DNA of 6,589 nt from Chitinophaga pinensis (GTDB taxonomy: Bacteria; Bacteroidota; Bacteroidia; Flavobacteriales_D; Crocinitomicaceae), in assembly GCA_945897765.1 (NCBI GenBank), contig CAMDGP010000126.1:1-6589 (forward strand). The letters are read 5' to 3'. The position numbers and the translations under genes were made by a program. Below are positions 6,021 through 6,589 of the stretch, in pieces (the first letter of the stretch is position 1; every line of letters starts with the position of its first letter). The notes beneath the pieces are model-generated. The model did not search any database. It worked only from the letters and a program-made list of their open reading frames with translations, and had not been told where the DNA came from.

Positions 6021-6077
6021 GTAACTTGAAAAAGTCTTAACCTATTATCGCTCTTTTTCAAAACACCTGTTTTTTTT
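6020..6077 (+). terminator. Likely intrinsic terminator after the small membrane protein gene
   Basis: GGT-aac-TTGAAAAAG (6020-6034) pairs with CTTTTTCAA (6053-6061) and ACC (6065-6067), closing a loop of 18 bases. A run of eight T follows at 6070-6077. The first G is the last base of the preceding stop codon. The stem is AT-rich and the A/T runs could work in both directions, but the gene to the right points the same way, so it should end the transcript from the left. Confidence 0.55.
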
Positions 6078-6429
6078 GTTCTAAAAGCTTTTTCATTCTA
6101 CCTAAAGTTGTTCAGATTTTCAGGTTTCAGCAAAGTTATATTTATATTCACTTAACTTAAAGTCAATATAAAAGAGTTAATTTTGCTTGCCGCTGATTGG
6201 TTTGTAAGAAAAAAAAGTTGGTTGTTGTTCTGTCGTAATGGATCCTGTTTTTCTCTGTAATCGGTAATATGAACGATTAATCGTTAAAATAACAAGGAAT
6301 TAACCTGATCAAACAGAAAAATGAGTTACTTGCACCCTGAAATTACCAACGCTTACAAGTTTATTTGAAAGATTTAAAAGAATTTAATATGTATCAATTT
6401 TTGAGCAGCAACCATTTTACCAATTAACT
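6021..6429. other. 409-bp intergenic region
   Basis: Apart from the terminator at its left end, this gap contains no credible gene: only frames of 12-15 codons (for example ATG at 6321 and 6390) precede the glycosyltransferase. It holds an AT-rich inverted repeat (TTTATATT 6141-6148 with AATATAAA 6165-6172), a possible attC-like remnant near 6182-6217, and a perfect palindrome at 6272-6285. It should contain the promoter of the following gene, but no convincing TAnnTTTG box with a -33 partner was found. Confidence 0.5.
6272..6285. promoter_or_regulatory. Perfect 14-bp palindrome, candidate operator
   Basis: AACGATTAATCGTT is identical to its own reverse complement. It lies about 145 bases before the glycosyltransferase start. 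A dimeric repressor or activator could bind it, but nothing in the window indicates which. A chance palindrome in AT-rich DNA is possible. Confidence 0.3.
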
Positions 6430-6589
6430 ATGTTAAAACAAGTAAAAATTTCGGTGCTAATGGCTGTCTACAATACCGATTTTTCTTATATCAAAAGAGC
6501 AATTGATTCAGTGTTAAATCAGGACTTTCAAAATTTCGAGCTCATTATTATTGATGATGGTAGTAATGCGACCAATCGTGAGGCTTTGA
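6430..6589 (+). CDS. Family 2 glycosyltransferase, 5' part (runs off the window)
   Basis: The 53 visible codons read as the start of a GT-A fold, family 2 glycosyltransferase. KISVLMAVYNTDFSYIKRAI (6-25) is the first strand and nucleotide-binding segment. SVLNQDFQNFELIIIDDGS (27-45) contains the conserved DDGS (42-45), where the aspartates help bind the sugar nucleotide. Such enzymes transfer sugars from UDP- or GDP-sugars to a lipid carrier or growing glycan at the cytoplasmic face of the inner membrane. The gene is separated from the array by a terminator and a long gap, so it probably opens an independent surface-polysaccharide operon. Donor and acceptor cannot be told from this fragment. 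ATG 6430 is chosen because it gives the usual few residues before the first strand. Confidence 0.9.
   Translation, partial: MLKQVKISVLMAVYNTDFSYIKRAIDSVLNQDFQNFELIIIDDGSNATNREAL

Noticed and set aside
6321..6428. Short frames starting at 6321 (15 codons) and 6390 (12 codons) before the glycosyltransferase, as a leader peptide
   Set aside because: They are too short, with no codon pattern such as runs of regulatory amino acids and no attenuator-like hairpin after them.

Overview
The window is AT-rich DNA from a member of the Bacteroidota, most likely a flavobacterium-like organism. Two of its proteins have an N-terminal signal peptide together with a C-terminal module of the type IX secretion system (T9SS) sorting kind, which is restricted to that phylum. 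Leaders are A-rich without clear Shine-Dalgarno sequences, and one TAnnTTTG box of the Bacteroidota -7 type is visible.

The main feature is an integron-like gene-cassette array covering about positions 60 to 4850 and probably running into the gene that ends at 5421. Single genes, all on the + strand, are separated by related, highly structured sites of about 127 to 147 bp (1586-1712, 2482-2628, 4716-4847), with a fourth, interrupted site at 71-213. In each of the three complete cassettes the first bases are complementary to a box just after its own gene: TTATGCC with GGCATAA, TTAGCGG with CCACTAA, and TTACCTGC with GCAGGTAA. These pairs differ between cassettes while the middle of the sites is conserved. 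This is the logic of integron attC sites, whose R' and R'' boxes belong to the same circularised cassette. Several mismatches on the + strand become G-T wobbles on the - strand, as expected if the bottom strand is the folded substrate. No integrase or attI is in the window; by integron polarity it would lie to the left.

Cargo: cassette 1 (214-1712) carries a secreted cyanophycinase-like S51 serine peptidase with a T9SS tail. Cassette 2 (1713-2628) carries a cytoplasmic protein of an uncharacterised conserved family (probably DUF6994). Cassette 3 (2629-4847) carries a large secreted protein that looks like a glycoside hydrolase with a T9SS tail. Cassette 4 (from 4848) carries a four-helix membrane protein. 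The genes do not form an obvious pathway, which is typical of cassette arrays.

From about 5422 to the right the repeat signature fades. A small two-helix membrane protein with a non-ATG start (5496-6020) ends at a likely intrinsic terminator (6020-6077). A 409-bp gap follows, containing a perfect 14-bp palindrome, and then the 5' part of a family 2 glycosyltransferase gene (6430 to the window end), which probably belongs to an ordinary chromosomal surface-polysaccharide locus. The array therefore seems to end between about 5420 and 6430.
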